Positions 25,601 to 34,669 are shown, counted from the stretch's first letter. The stretch: 64,000 nt of DNA from Lutjanus erythropterus (GCA_020091685.1 CM034592.1:35874350-35938349); one strand, 5' to 3'. Numbers and translations are program-made. The notes: generated by a model not told the origin, from the sequence alone.

Positions 25601-28016
25601 GTTTCCACAGTTTACAGTATAGTACAGTATAGTGTAATACAGCAATAAATAAAATGATTATAAAACAACAAAACAATAAAACAATATAATAGAGTACCAA
25701 TTGTAAATCTAAATCTAGGATCTAATATTTAAGTGTATAAAACAATTAATGGCACAGCTCATCCCATATGTAGCTAAACTGGCCCACTAATATACAGGCG
25801 TATTAGTCTGTATTTTCATATGAGTCTGTATGTGCTTTCATCATTTTAGGATGGTGACCTTCTCCAACAATGTGGAGCCAGCCAACGGCTTCCTGGTGCG
25901 CTACTTGCATAGGAAACTGATGGAGTCAGAGGACGAGAGAAGTTTGACCAATGAGGACCTGATCAGGGTGTTGGACTGGGTGCCCAAACTGTGGTATCAC
26001 CTGCACACCTTCCTGGAGAAGCATAGCACGTCAGACTTCCTCATCGGTATGAAACACAGTCTTACCAGGACAACTGTGGGCTGAATAAAGCTGCATTTTT
26101 ATTTTCTGGGGAATATTGACAACTTTTATTTCTCAGTGCATGTCCTTGAATGTTCATCTTTCTCCTCCTGCGTCTCCACAGGCCCCTGCTTTTTCTTGTC
26201 CTGTCCAGTCACGGTGGATGAGTTTCGATCATGGTTCATTGACCTTTGGAATCACTCTATAATTCCTTACCTGCAAGAAGGGGCCAAGGACGGCATCAAG
26301 GTGAGAAACACAGCCAACACATCCAGAAAATGGTCTCCAGCTAGTATTAGATTCTTCCTCACTAAGTGCTGGTGGCTTCCCTTTCACAGGAAATGTTGCA
26401 CTCTAATTTTACTGTTACTGGTATGTTGTGACGTTTCAGGTCCACGGCCAGAAGGCAGTATGGGAAGACCCAGTGGAGTGGGTGAGGGGCACGCTGCCTT
26501 GGCCGTCTGCCCAGCAAGACCAGGCTAAGCTGTTCCACCTGCCTCCCCCCAGCATTGGCTCCAGCAGCCCTGGTCAGTCTCTCGAAGAGAGGCCTCACAA
26601 GGAGACTCCACCCAGCTCCATGGAATCTGATCCACTGGTAAGAGAAAGGGCTTCCTGGTCTTTTGTAGTGATTTTTGTCAGAATAGACCTTTTTCACAGC
26701 AGCTATGTTGATATGAAATAGTAGGATAAGCATAGGTTTGACCAATGATACTAATAAAGATGCAGTTCCATTTAATGTAGCAGAGCCTTTCCAGTGAGCC
26801 AACATGCGATTGAACGAAACCTTAATCACTGTTATTGGTAACATTTGTGTTTATCCTACTATTTCATGTCAAAATGTCTGCTGTGAAAAAGGTCTGTTGA
26901 CCCTTCCTAAGTTCCACACCTGTTTGCTCTGTGCTCCAATAACAGGTGAACAAACTTGGTGCCCAGCAGAACCTCAGTTAACTTTCTCCATTTACTATTT
27001 CACGTACTTAGATACACTATGTGTTAGGCTTGTCTGTGTTGAGAAGAATTGTGAAGATGGTTAAAAGATGCTGCAGGAGAACCTGTAAGAGTGACACCTG
27101 CTGAATCACAGTTTGCCTACTTCTGTACTTACACTTCCTGTTTTCAGTGCATAAATGCATTCACATCGACATTTACAGCAAAACAAAGTGCACTGCGAGT
27201 ACTCGGATATTGTACTCAAATCAGCCAAAAAGTTGTGGAACGATGGATACTTGTCATCCTCAGTGGTCACCATCTTGTCTCGCACGCTACGCAAACGTGT
27301 ACATAGTGTGCAAAGTGTGCTACAGTGTACTAATGGAAGTATCTGAACTGAGACACACACTAATGTAGTTAATATTAAAAAACAACAGCAAGTTCACTAG
27401 CATTTTTCTGACATTAGAAAAATTTAGGCTGCAAGATCCTTTAATCATCTTCACAGAGTACTTGTTGCCTTTGTCGGTAAGAACATCAGGGTAAGCCAAT
27501 CAGAGGCAGAGTAGGGTGGGACATGCCTTTGTCATCATAGTAAAAAAATATTGCTTACACAAAACAGTAAAAGGAGAAAGTCGACTGAGGTTGCACCTGG
27601 GCAAGGCAAAGCCATGCACTACTCAACTCTGATTGGTTAGTGCTCATTGCCTTCGTTGGTTTGGGTCTTTTTAATTGGGTCGGTTCAGGCATGATGAGTG
27701 ACATTGTGTGGGGTTCTGGTAAGAATATCAGGGTAAACCAATCAGAGTCAAACTATGGCAGGTGATGCCTTCGCCATTGTGCCAGGTACCAAGCTTTCTC
27801 CAATGTTACTGAAGCACAGAGCAAAAAGGGGTGGGACTTAGGAAGGTTCAATAATCAGCTTTGTTTAATACTTTAAATTTAAATGGAATCTTCAGAATTG
27901 CTGATTTCTCAACTCTCTCTCCTTTGTTATAGATGGCAATGCTTTTGAAACTTCAAGAGGCTGCCAATTACATTGAATCCCCAGACAAAGAAGACCCTAG
28001 CCTGCCTAAACTTTGA
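287..28016 (+). CDS. nav1: Neuron navigator 1 (nav1), 3' two thirds, 26 coding exons; 5' part is outside the window
   Basis: Exons as read: 287-587, 3317-4070, 5648-6064, 6835-6876, 6976-7136, 7636-7809, 8365-8417, 8800-8823, 9346-9423, 12098-12181, 12632-12743, 12854-12975, 14353-14361, 15508-15677, 15925-16081, 17594-17783, 19288-19388, 19482-19577, 19957-20125, 23793-24028, 24143-24297, 24399-24470, 25850-26046, 26182-26300, 26440-26637, 27933-28016. All have AG/GT borders, and the phases join to 4275 nt ending in TGA (1424 residues). The protein runs from a Ser/Pro/Lys-rich region through two coiled coils to a C-terminal AAA+ ATPase (Walker A GPSGTGKS) and the ending EAANYIESPDKEDPSLPKL. 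Navigators are microtubule plus-end binding proteins of growing neurites. Nav1 rather than nav2/nav3 is favoured by the W-VFE-LRSSF linker around the 9-nt exon, by LRSSFNKAFS, and by the neighbour mybph. The a/b copy is undetermined. The start codon and earlier exons are missing because the window begins inside an intron. Confidence 0.93.
921..1213 (+). repeat. Dispersed repeat, copy 1 of a direct pair flanking a nav1 exon
   Basis: About 290 bp from TAAAGGCCAGAGCCATG onward align by eye, with many substitutions, to 4349-4640 in the same orientation. Shared words include GTTTCTGCTATTATCT and ATTCTTGGCCTTTC-like stretches. The inverted-end element at 1221 starts immediately after it, so the two may be parts of one transposon relic. 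Confidence 0.65.
1221..1938. mobile_element. Inverted-end MITE-like element (about 720 bp)
   Basis: The left end CAGTTCACCCCAAAATCAG and the right end, read on the opposite strand as ACTTCACCCCAAAACCA, form imperfect terminal inverted repeats of about 30 bp. Inside, ATGTCTCTTTCCAGAAAACATGACC near 1436 is the inverse of GGTCATGATTTCTGGAAAGAGAC near 1730, so the element is largely palindromic. A related copy ends near 62062. No coding capacity. Confidence 0.6.
2390..3190 (-). pseudogene. Possible LINE 3' remnant, antisense
   Basis: On the minus strand around 3100-3175 the sequence reads IRAPRLWNDLQNLLNHFLKP. This resembles the APRLWN..LP motif near the C-terminus of vertebrate L2-like LINE ORF2 proteins. 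The rest is AT-rich and eroded. The assignment is tentative. Confidence 0.3.
3577..3588 (+). other. nav1: SxIP-type EB-binding motif (SGIP) in nav1
   Basis: Codons TCT GGC ATC CCT read S-G-I-P in the context KTPKSSGIPVKPVGG, a basic Ser/Pro-rich setting. SxIP motifs in such settings dock onto the EB-homology domain of EB1-family proteins and carry +TIPs to growing microtubule ends. Navigators are known +TIPs. That this particular motif is the functional one is inference. Confidence 0.55.
4349..4810 (+). repeat. Dispersed repeat, copy 2 of the direct pair
   Basis: 4349-4640 matches 921-1213 in the same orientation. It continues into a fragment with CTTCACCCCAAAGTAAAATA near 4706 and CAACAGCAATATCTCC near 4780, words shared with the MITE at 1221-1938. 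Another fragment, with CAACAGCAATATCTCTTTGG, lies at about 4260-4290. Confidence 0.6.
5062..5548. mobile_element. hAT-type non-autonomous element with 8-bp target duplication
   Basis: Termini CAGGCCTATTCAATT and, on the other strand, CGGGCCTATTCAATT are inverted repeats typical of hAT/Charlie-like elements. The flanks ATATATAC (5054-5061) and ACTTATAC (5549-5556) match at 6 of 8 positions, as expected of an old 8-bp target-site duplication. It lies within 100 bp upstream of the nav1 exon at 5648. Confidence 0.75.
8365..12743 (+). CDS. nav1: nav1 first coiled-coil region, with a 24-nt exon
   Basis: Exons 8365-8417, 8800-8823, 9346-9423, 12098-12181 and 12632-12743 encode about residues 617-733. 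A Ser-rich lead (LASNASSNYSS) is followed by NEERIQGE from the 24-nt exon, then a heptad-rich helix with QIRKLRRELESSQEKVADL, LVAAFEQSLALMTARL and DSELTELKDTIDILKAKN. NAV proteins use these helices for self-association. Exons 8800-8823, 9346-9423 and 12098-12181 are all multiples of three with phase 0 borders, so each can be skipped without a frameshift. Confidence 0.92.
10604..10641. repeat. (GT)n microsatellite
   Basis: About 19 uninterrupted GT units in a nav1 intron. Confidence 0.95.
10955..11200. repeat. Teleost GGGCTGCAACTAA-type dispersed repeat
   Basis: Begins AGGGCTGCAACTAATTAATC and continues with an ATT/AAT-rich segment followed by GAAAATCTGTAGC. The same family, in either orientation and with heavy decay, is at about 6130-6215, 21045-21265 and 62220-62345. 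Confidence 0.6.
11340..11480. repeat. Short dispersed repeat fragment
   Basis: The stretch TTATTTATTTACAAGGGACA followed by GTGTACATTAATCAACATTG is a wording I recognise as recurring in fish genomes. Family not assigned. The remaining intron from 9424 to 12097 shows no gene. Confidence 0.35.
12854..12975 (+). CDS. nav1: nav1 Ser-rich plus poly-Lys exon
   Basis: Encodes ELLINRQNSSESISSLTSTT and on to a run of six Lys followed by Ser-Trp at the donor. The QNSSESISSLTS...KKKKKKSW signature is shared by all three vertebrate navigators. It ends in phase 0, directly before the 9-nt microexon. Confidence 0.92.
14353..14361 (+). CDS. nav1: 9-nt nav1 microexon encoding Val-Phe-Glu
   Basis: GTCTTTGAG lies between a strong acceptor (TTTTTATTTTAG) and a consensus donor (GTGAGT) and is phase 0 on both sides. 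From memory of the family, human NAV1 has Val-Tyr-Glu at the same place, between the Lys-Ser-Trp end and LRSSF, which argues that this is a real exon. A TGCTGC element lies 18-23 nt upstream (14330-14335), the kind of UGC motif used by SRRM4/nSR100 to include neural microexons. Regulation is inferred, not shown. Confidence 0.75.
15508..17783 (+). CDS. nav1: nav1 linker and second coiled coil (three exons)
   Basis: Exons 15508-15677, 15925-16081 and 17594-17783 encode about residues 778-949. First comes LRSSFNKAFSKKGSKSGPY and the acidic IEEIATPESSAPSSPK block. Then follows a helical segment (VTELRSELWEKERKLTDIRL, EALSSAHRLEQLQEAMTDMQ, TVENLKVENDQLR) and a Ser/Pro-rich tail (LSPCPSPGPSSSVSQSS). 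The coiled coil precedes the ATPase part, as in all navigators. Confidence 0.93.
16552..16758 (+). pseudogene. Relic of a PIF/Harbinger Myb/SANT-like transposon protein
   Basis: One frame reads VLLSEIRKGKSIIVTLSAVG, then LLKGNGEWEKIMRAVNAM, then GHTVTEIKKKFLATARRSM, and ends in TAA. This matches the layout of the Myb/SANT-like DNA-binding protein encoded by Harbinger transposons (LLSEI...W..I...VN......RT..E.KKK). The frame is shifted relative to an upstream FNRK segment and no full domain remains. It lies in the nav1 intron 16082-17593. Confidence 0.5.
18898..19046. repeat. Local direct duplication of about 82 bp
   Basis: GCATTGGTTTAATGAGTAAT...AAGTCACAGAAATAAAATAAAAC near 18917-18958 recurs near 19000-19039 with few changes. 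The next segment (about 19055-19130, GTCTCACAGCCTGAGGGAAG) looks like a common fish LINE/SINE fragment. Confidence 0.6.
19285..19290 (+). promoter_or_regulatory. nav1: Tandem NAGNAG splice acceptor
   Basis: CAGCAG directly precedes the exon. The first AG gives Ala-Asp-Ile; the second gives Asp-Ile. Both keep the frame because the previous exon ends in phase 1 with G. Confidence 0.6.
19288..20125 (+). CDS. nav1: nav1 domain N-terminal to the AAA+ core (three exons)
   Basis: Exons 19288-19388, 19482-19577 and 19957-20125 encode about residues 950-1071, including RVRVVVCVADLHVFKD, QQDFFVGTVRVNGRMDWPML, AFKVYIAKVDPTSSLGLSTD and SIYSYSMGHIKRVLGGE. This block is characteristic of navigators and sits immediately before the ATPase. 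The first acceptor is a tandem CAGCAG at 19285-19290. Use of the first AG adds one residue (Ala). Confidence 0.92.
20745..22860. repeat. Cluster of related foldback/dispersed repeats in a nav1 intron
   Basis: The phrase GAGCTGTCCTC...CCAAAACATCAACT...ATGACCCTGTG occurs three times, near 20955-21005, 21540-21595 and 22805-22850. GGTTTCTGAACCATCTCATT occurs near 21457 and 22709, and its inverse near 21916. This points to several copies of one palindromic element inserted near each other. No coding signal was seen. Confidence 0.6.
22865..22930 (+). mobile_element. hAT/Charlie-like 5' end fragment
   Basis: CAGTGGTCCTCAACCTGGGG with the following GTTGGGACCCTC is the classic hAT/Charlie terminus (CAGTGGTTCTCAACC). 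I found no matching far end before the next exon at 23793. The segment 23000-23500 may be its body. Confidence 0.55.
23793..28016 (+). CDS. nav1: nav1 AAA+ ATPase module and C-terminus (seven exons)
   Basis: Exons 23793-24028, 24143-24297, 24399-24470, 25850-26046, 26182-26300, 26440-26637 and 27933-28016. Walker A GPSGTGKS is at 23903-23926 (visible residues 1109-1116), Walker B-like VVILDD at 24215-24232 (1175-1180), and a sensor-1-like IIGTSNQ follows in exon 24399-24470. As in other navigators, the Walker B pair is Asp-Asp rather than the usual Asp-Glu. Downstream blocks include NVEPANGFLVRYLHRKL, VLDWVPKLWYHLHTFLEKHS, IGPCFFLSCPVTVDEFRSW, SIIPYLQEGAKDGIKVHGQK and DPVEWVRGTLPWPSAQQDQ. The stop is TGA at 28014-28016. 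Nothing looks broken. Confidence 0.95.
24806..25508. mobile_element. Inverted-end MITE-like element
   Basis: Left end GGCAACGTCAGTATTTTTCA; right end read in reverse is CTTTGGTATTTTTCAACATT. The interior has two halves that partly mirror one another (CACCAAAAACATG and GGTTTGGCGAG regions). It lies in the nav1 intron between 24470 and 25850. Confidence 0.5.
26685..26895. mobile_element. Foldback MITE, copy 1
   Basis: AGACCTTTTTCACAGCAGC and, at the other end, GCTGTGAAAAAGGTCT are long inverted arms. The sequences after and before them (ATGATATGAAATAGTAGGAT and its inverse) extend the palindrome over most of the 211 bp. A second copy is at 52462-52697. It begins 47 nt after a nav1 donor site. 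Confidence 0.8.
26894..27852. mobile_element. Tc1-like MITE, copy 1 (degraded)
   Basis: The left end CTGTTGACCCTTCCTAAG and the right end GGGACTTAGGAAGGTTCAAT are inverted relatives of each other and of the element at 43687-44360. Inside, AATCAGGGTAAGCCAATCAG-like phrases occur twice, near 27485 and 27728. It abuts the foldback MITE at 26685-26895. Confidence 0.6.
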
Positions 28017-31000
28017 ACACAAAGCTTACACGTAACACGCAGCACTTCAAATTTTATTATTTTTGTCCACTGTGATGACGCAGTGCACATTCAGGAACAA
28101 ATGAACCCTCAGAAATGGTTGTAGGGTGATTTAAACTGTCATTCCCACAGTAGGTTAAAAGTGCAACTGAGTAATTACAAATCTGTTCAGTATTTTCAAA
28201 AGACTGTTCACAAGTATTGAATGAGAATATATACTCTGTTACTATACTACATGTTTGACTGGATGACATTCACTTCAGTTTACATCCCTTTATCACCACA
28301 TTAGCCCTCAGTACTGTTAGATTGGTGCTAATAGATCACTATGAAATTCACTGTCTCAGCACTTAGACTTCAGGTGATTTCTGCAGCGGCACACCAAGTC
28401 CATCCTGTTTTGTGCTCAAGTGCATCATGGGTATGGAGTGCTTGTCAACAGGAGCTATTCTCAATTATGGTGACTCATTTCTGGAAAAGAGTATGACAGC
28501 ATAACAGATGCTACTGTTCTTTGGTACATATCAACTGTGTAAGTCTTTGGAGGCCAAATCTTATACATATGCAATCCTAAACTCTACAACCCAAGCAGGT
28601 GAAACAAATAAAATGCCTTAAGTACAAAACACATCAATGTCAGCTCAACTTCAGCAGATTATACTGGTGCTTTAATCAATATCATCCACCTAAAACTGTC
28701 AGAAATCACTTCTTTCTTCAGCTCTCTACCTTATTTATTTTTAATTAATCATCTTTTTTACCAGATAAAATTAAACAGGATAAATTATTATTTTCACATA
28801 TTCTTTATAATTTCAAGTTTCAAGAAAAATTAAACTTGCTGTCATACTCTTTTGCATAAAACCCAACTTATTTATTGGTAATGTGAGTTTGTGACTTTGT
28901 CACTGCATAGTACCGTATTTTCCAAGCACTTAACTTGGTTTTATGAACTGCTTTGTGTAAATCAAGCAGTCACCAATGTTGCCATATATATCAGGTATTA
29001 GATACACAGGGATAATGTAACATAACAAACACCCTCTGATTTAACAGATTGAGCAAATTCTATTGAATCCAATTCAGATTTTTTTCTATAACGTCTATCA
29101 AGGAAAGACTACATTTCAAATCTTTCTCCCCCATATTCAGAGTAGTTATTGTATATATAATGTACATACAATCAGGCTACATCACAGTTATTTTATCTAT
29201 ATTAGTTGGTGCAAATATCTAATATACTGAACCAAATACTGTACTTTAATCATGCATATTGACTGTCAAGTTTTAGGGGTTTAAGTTCAACTATGAATGT
29301 ATAGAAAACACTTATAAAGCAACCATTTAACAGTATCAATCATCTAGTAGGTGCTTTTAAAGGAAGCCTTATCACAAAGCTCCACTGCAAAACACTTTTA
29401 ACAATGGCTGAGTAGAGTGACTTTAAAGCTACATATGCCCATTTCATTTGCAACAGTCCATGCACTTCACAAGCAGAATGAAATATCCCATTCTTAATGT
29501 CACTCATGCTTATTATCATCATCTAGGTGCATATGGTGCTCTACAATGTCCCAAACTGTTTTGGTGTTGAATAAAGATCATGTAGACTTTCAGGGTAGGT
29601 TAGCAAAGAGTTTTGTGCTAAAGAAATGTGAAATAGATCTGGAAGATACTTTCTGATACTTTATAGGACGTGTTGTTGAAGAAGTGTTGAAGACATTAAC
29701 GTAGAGACAGTGAAGTCATGTGAGACATTGTATGGTGTGCGCCCATGTTGATGTCGTACGGTATTCATATTTGAGAACATTTTGAGTACACGACACAGTA
29801 ATAATGGAGAATAAGTGTTGCAAAGAAAGAGTAAAAAGCTAAAGATATAAACACTTTTTATGGTACTTTGTGTAGGTTTTTGTAAAGAAGCCCTAAAGGA
29901 GTAAATGACAGACGTGTGTGGAAATAACTCATCTGTTCATCCCGAGCTGTGTCATTGTCCAGGTGCTCAGACTAAACTTCACATGTACATAAATCCTGTA
30001 AATGAATGTCAGACCACTTTTGTGACAGCTTGATAAGAAAGTTTAACATTTTAAATAGTGTCTGAGCTGCTTATTGCTTCGTAATTGCACTGTTTGCATT
30101 AGGCTGATAACTAAACTTTAAGCTATATCGCAGCTCTGATTGGCCACTGTAAACTTTAAAAAATGAATGAATTAAAATAAATCAAAGAGCAAAAAGATGC
30201 CAAATGACCAGTGACTGTAACACTGGTCACAGAAATCAGTTATTGTAAATATTTCAGGTATTAGACAGTATTACCAACCCCACCCTGGTCTGTTTCTGCA
30301 GGATAAACAAAAGCCATCAGCTCGAGCTTATCATCATCATCATCATCTCATTCACTGGTTGTTGTGCCTGTTGCTCTGTAGTAGCTGTGATTTGTGTTTG
30401 CTTACTAGTGTATCAGGACTATGCAGCAACTTCTACTGGTGTTGGCAATCAGCAAATGTCTGAACTCAGTGTGTTTTCATCTGGTCTGTCCTTGAGTTCT
30501 TAATTTGGACCAAATTGCTTCACAGTACAAAAGCTGAAGCTTGTTCAAGCAGGTGAGCCTTAAAGACAGGATTTGTTTGGTGTTGCATTAAGAACAGGGT
30601 TTGTAGATGTAGTAAAAGAAATTAAGCTGTTTGGAAGCTGTTTAATGTTTTTGTCCTTATGAATGGCAAAAAAAAAAGTATCTTGTAAATGGTCAAATGA
30701 CGATAAACAAACAAAAAAAAAGGATTAAAAAATCAAATTTTGAGCCTGAAATAGTTGGTAAGAATCAGCACTTCAATGTTTGCATAGTTGATTTTAAGTA
30801 GAATTAAAACAGAAAAAGATGAAACTGATATCTTCAGCCAATACAGGTTGCTGAATAGTCATATTTTTGCAAAGCTTGTTGTGGACTAAACTAAGAAAAA
30901 AAAATGTTATGCGGTATCTAATGTCACTGACGTGCAAATGTTAAGGGTTTCCTAAGTGTTGTAAATGCATGTAAACTTGCTGTGTGATGAGAAAAACGTT

Positions 31001-31330
31001 AACATTAATGTATTGTTTAGGAAAATCATTCTAGATAATGTTTTCCTTTTTAATACTCAGATATTTGATATTTCTTTTCTTTTTTTTCTAAAGAATCCTT
31101 TGTAAAACTTAATTTCTCTATTTTGTACAGGACATCATTGTAAAGATTGTAAATAGGTCAGCATTCTGGATGCGGCAACAATCATTGAGGAGAGAAAAAA
31201 GAATCATCCTTGAGAGAAAGGTATATTTCTTCAGAGTTGGGTCCAGTACTTGGATAAGGCATGTTTCTGAAGGCTTTCATCCACCTATCACTGGTTGTTG
31301 GAATCAATAAAATACATGTTATATTTATTC
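28017..31330 (+). other. nav1: nav1 3'UTR (about 3.3 kb) with candidate poly(A) signals
   Basis: AT-rich sequence without a plausible reading frame follows the stop codon. AATAAA signals lie at 28607-28612, 29570-29575, 30176-30181 and 31306-31311. The last is followed by GT-rich DNA (TGTTGCTTCTTGTGT) and is the best end point. Five Pumilio-type TGTANATA sites occur on the sense strand: 29150, 29161, 29984, 30244 and 31148. A short ATC run is at 30330-30348. The true end is inferred. Confidence 0.6.
31306..31311 (+). terminator. Likely distal nav1 poly(A) signal AATAAA
   Basis: Canonical AATAAA in GAATCAATAAAATAC with a GT-rich region 20-40 nt downstream. Chosen over three earlier AATAAA copies because sequence character changes to repeat-rich DNA soon after it. 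Confidence 0.5.
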
Positions 31331-34318
31331 TGTTGCTTCTTGTGTATCAATTTGAACATGTGAATGTGTGGAAGCACCGACAGGCGAGTGAGAAAAAACG
31401 TTCCGGTGATCCTTTTTCTAAGTCTGGTCTAATTGTTTTTCTCTCCTGTGTTTGTGTCATGGATCTTTTTTCTTTAAGTGTTTGTTGTCGTAATACTCAT
31501 TTCATCCACAAAAGGTTAGTGCATCACGACCCCATGTTCTAAACAGGACTAAAAGCATTCATGTTTTCTTCCGGGTGAGTTTTATTTTTAATTTCCCCAT
31601 GCACTCTAAACAAAATGCACGTATATGGAATGTTGTATTTCGCATATATTTAGAAAGAACCTTTATTATATTCCACCGTATGTATTGGCACTTGACACTT
31701 CACACTTTTCAGCGTATAAACATAAAAAGTTTAGAATTAGGAAAAGAGTGCTATCACTTTTCTCATTCACATCTTTAATACTTTAAGGAATATTCAATCA
31801 AAATATTAAATTTCATTTCATTTAATGATTTTTTAAACTTTTTCAACTCTTACCTACTCATTCAAACTTTCCACCAGAAACTCCAGACATGAAAATGTTC
31901 CACATCTTTCATACATTTTGGGTATTAACTGTCTCACATTAATTCAACTTTTTCATATCTTAAATATTATTTACACAGTCACAGTTCAAAATTTATGTAA
32001 TTTTCAGACCTTCTGAGATATTTCCATTATTTTGTATGGGGCAGAATGTTAAGAGCTTGAGTGTCTTACATCATCACTAAAATGCAGAGAAAGTGTGAAA
32101 TGGCCTGAAAAAAAATCTTCTCTTAAACTTGCTCTCACTCCCACAATGTTCACCTCACATATATAATTTATACATCAGTGCGTAGGAAAATTTGTGCTGG
32201 CTGCAGACATGTAATTATGGAAGCAAACAGACTTATACTTTTGGCTCCCTGAGCCTCCCAGCAACAGGAGCACCAACCAACTGCCGCATTGGCTACCATA
32301 TTAACAGAGAAACATTATAAGAACAAAGGAAAATCAGCCACTTTTGTTCACCACAGTTCTCATGTTTTTGACACAACACACAAATTTCACACAGCGTGTT
32401 CACCAGGGTCTCAACGATCTTATGATCTCACCATTTTGTCCTTTTAGGATTAACTGTCTTTGAAGCAAAAGCAGAAGTATGAGAGGTGCACCCCAACTAA
32501 AATATCTGAGTGAACTCTGAGCCAGGAGTCAAACAGCATCACCATGGTTACCTTAGATCACAGCCAGAGATGCAGACAGACAGACAGACAGACAGAGATC
32601 TTAGACATTTTAATTTTTTCAAACATTTTTCAGTCCAAACCATATAATGTGCCAACTCATTTATGCATTATGAGATTTATTCTACTTTTCAGTCCCATTC
32701 ATACAAATTAGACTCTTCCCAACAATTCAGACTCCTCAGCTGCTTCTCCATACACATTAAAACCAGCAATTCAGTTTAGCGACAGCTGTTCATCAGATGT
32801 GGAAGTATTTCACATCATTAATACATCACTGGCATTATTCAACACTAAAACCAGCAATACTGTGTAGCTCCAGATTATTCTTCATACTCCTTCAGCAGTT
32901 TCCTAATTGCATACTAATTGAGATTTAGTCAACTTTTCAGTCCAGTTCATACTAATTAGACTCTTCCCAGCTGTTCATACTCCGTCAGCTGCTTCTTCGT
33001 ACAAACTCCCAGCTCCCAGACATTAGTAAAGTAAAGCATTTTAACTCCCAGCTTATACTATATTTTGCATCCTTCACCCCTTTCCAGCTTTTCCAACTAT
33101 TCATACTTTTTTTCAGCATTTAACTAGCCATTCATACTTTAGGCCAGAAACTTCATTCAATCCTTGTGTGCTGTTCCACATCTTTGATACATTTTGGTTA
33201 TTATTCAACTCCTCAAGCCAGCAGTTCAGTTTAGTGTCAGCTTCTCAACAACTAATCTCAAAGTAGTTCACAGCCAACAATTCAGTTTAGCTCCCAGCCA
33301 TTAATGAAGCAATGTAGTTTAGCTCTGCATCCTCTTTCTCTTTTCCACTTCATCAACAATTAACACAACTTCCCCCGCCTCTTCTTACAATTTAAAACCA
33401 GCAATTCAGTTTAAGGTCAACTTTTCAACAAACCATAAAATATTACACATTTTCATGTATTATTAGCATTATTTAACTTTTAAATTCAGCTGTGCAGTTT
33501 AGCATCAGCTTTTCAACATCCAGCTCCCACACTGCATTTTCTTCAGAAATGACCTTCTCTGGTTTAACATTACTGTCATGACTTTCTTTTGGCTTCCAGG
33601 TTTATGCATCAGTTGAAATAAATCTTTTCCACCCATTTCAGTCAGTAAACACAGAAAATAAAACAATTTAGATCAGTCTTTAAAAAAGAATCACCACAAT
33701 TTCTTTTTCTTACTTGCCACTGAGATCGTTTGTATTAATGTTATAAGAGTAATAAGAGTAATACCATTATTGTATTTCACACAGTAATGGTATTATTCAA
33801 CTTTAAAAGCCAGCAATGCAGTTTAGCTCACCGGCATTTGTGAAGCAGTGCAGTTCAGCTCTCACTGACAGTTTTTGGCACCAATTAAAATAAATTTCTT
33901 TTCCATCTGCTGCAGTGAGTAAACACAACTCATAAACACAGGAGAGAAAACTATTTAGATTAAACTTTTAAGAAGATGTCTCACTGGATTTTTTTCCTCA
34001 CTTGCCTTGGAGGGCTTCTGTAATAATGTCAAAAGAATAAGAGGAGAACAATGATTAAATTAGTGAAAAAATACAGCAATTTCTTTCTGTACCACAAACA
34101 TAACTGTTTTTACTTTACTTTAGATAAATATAAGATTAAAGTAAATAACTAATGCCCCCCTTCATATGTTTTTGTTTTTATGTCTTTTCATTTAATTAGG
34201 CCATAATCTATGTAGTGGAAAATATAATGATGCACATTGAGTGTTGATGAGTGGGACAAACAGACATGGTGGTCTGAGTCATACATGGGTCCCAGTATCT
34301 ATTACATGCAATTCATTA
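31331..34318. repeat. Intergenic, internally repetitive pyrimidine-rich region between nav1 and mybph
   Basis: No gene seen. The phrase CCAGCAATTCAGTTTAGC recurs in degenerate form near 32763, 33218, 33274, 33398, 33490 and 33809. It is usually followed by CAGCTTTTCAACA and preceded by ATTATTCAACTYYTAAA. CAGTCC-ATTCATAC-AATTAGACTCTTCCCA occurs at about 32690 and 32940. A (CAGA)n run lies at 32572-32597. This looks like an old, amplified satellite or transposon-derived array. Confidence 0.55.
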
Positions 34319-34354
34319 GGGGGCGGTGCCTGAACCTGCCGAGCCCTATATAAG
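34319..34354 (+). promoter_or_regulatory. mybph: mybph core promoter: GC box and TATA box
   Basis: GGGGGCGG at 34319-34326 and TATATAAG at 34347-34354 lie about 90 nt before the start codon, placing transcription start near 34375-34380. A CATATG E-box at 34163 is a candidate myogenic bHLH site. A sharp TATA promoter fits a highly expressed muscle gene. Confidence 0.65.
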
Positions 34355-34437
34355 CATGCCACCCCCGCAGGAATAACGGCATTGGATCCAGTTTTTAAGG
34401 ACTTTATCGAGTTGGGAATTAGCTGAAAACCTCCAAC

Positions 34438-34669
34438 ATGCCGTCCAAGCCTGCCCCAATCAAGAAGGCGGCTAAGAAAGAACCAGCCAAGAAGGAGGAG
34501 AAGGCTCCAGAGCCAGCACCAGAGCCGGCTCCTGAACCCGCACCAGAGCCCGCCCCGGCTGAAGCCGCCCCAGCCCCCGCCGAGGGCGAAGCTGCACCTG
34601 CTGCCGAGGGAGAGGCTGCCGCCCCGCCAGCTGAGGAGCCCAAAGCCCCCACCCCTCCACCCGCAGATG
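34438..34669 (+). CDS. mybph: mybph exon 1: Lys-rich head and Pro-Glu-Ala repeat
   Basis: Encodes [19 protein letters not shown], then [17 protein letters not shown], then Ala/Glu-rich repeats ending PPADG. A basic N-terminal head joined to a Pro-Ala arm recalls the actin-contacting N-terminal extension of long essential myosin light chains; that parallel is inference. The exon ends in phase 1, which sets the phase for all following mini-exons. Confidence 0.9.

Noticed and set aside
27091-27368. Several overlapping short frames on both strands
   Set aside because: All are inside the MITE 26894-27852; none has domain similarity.
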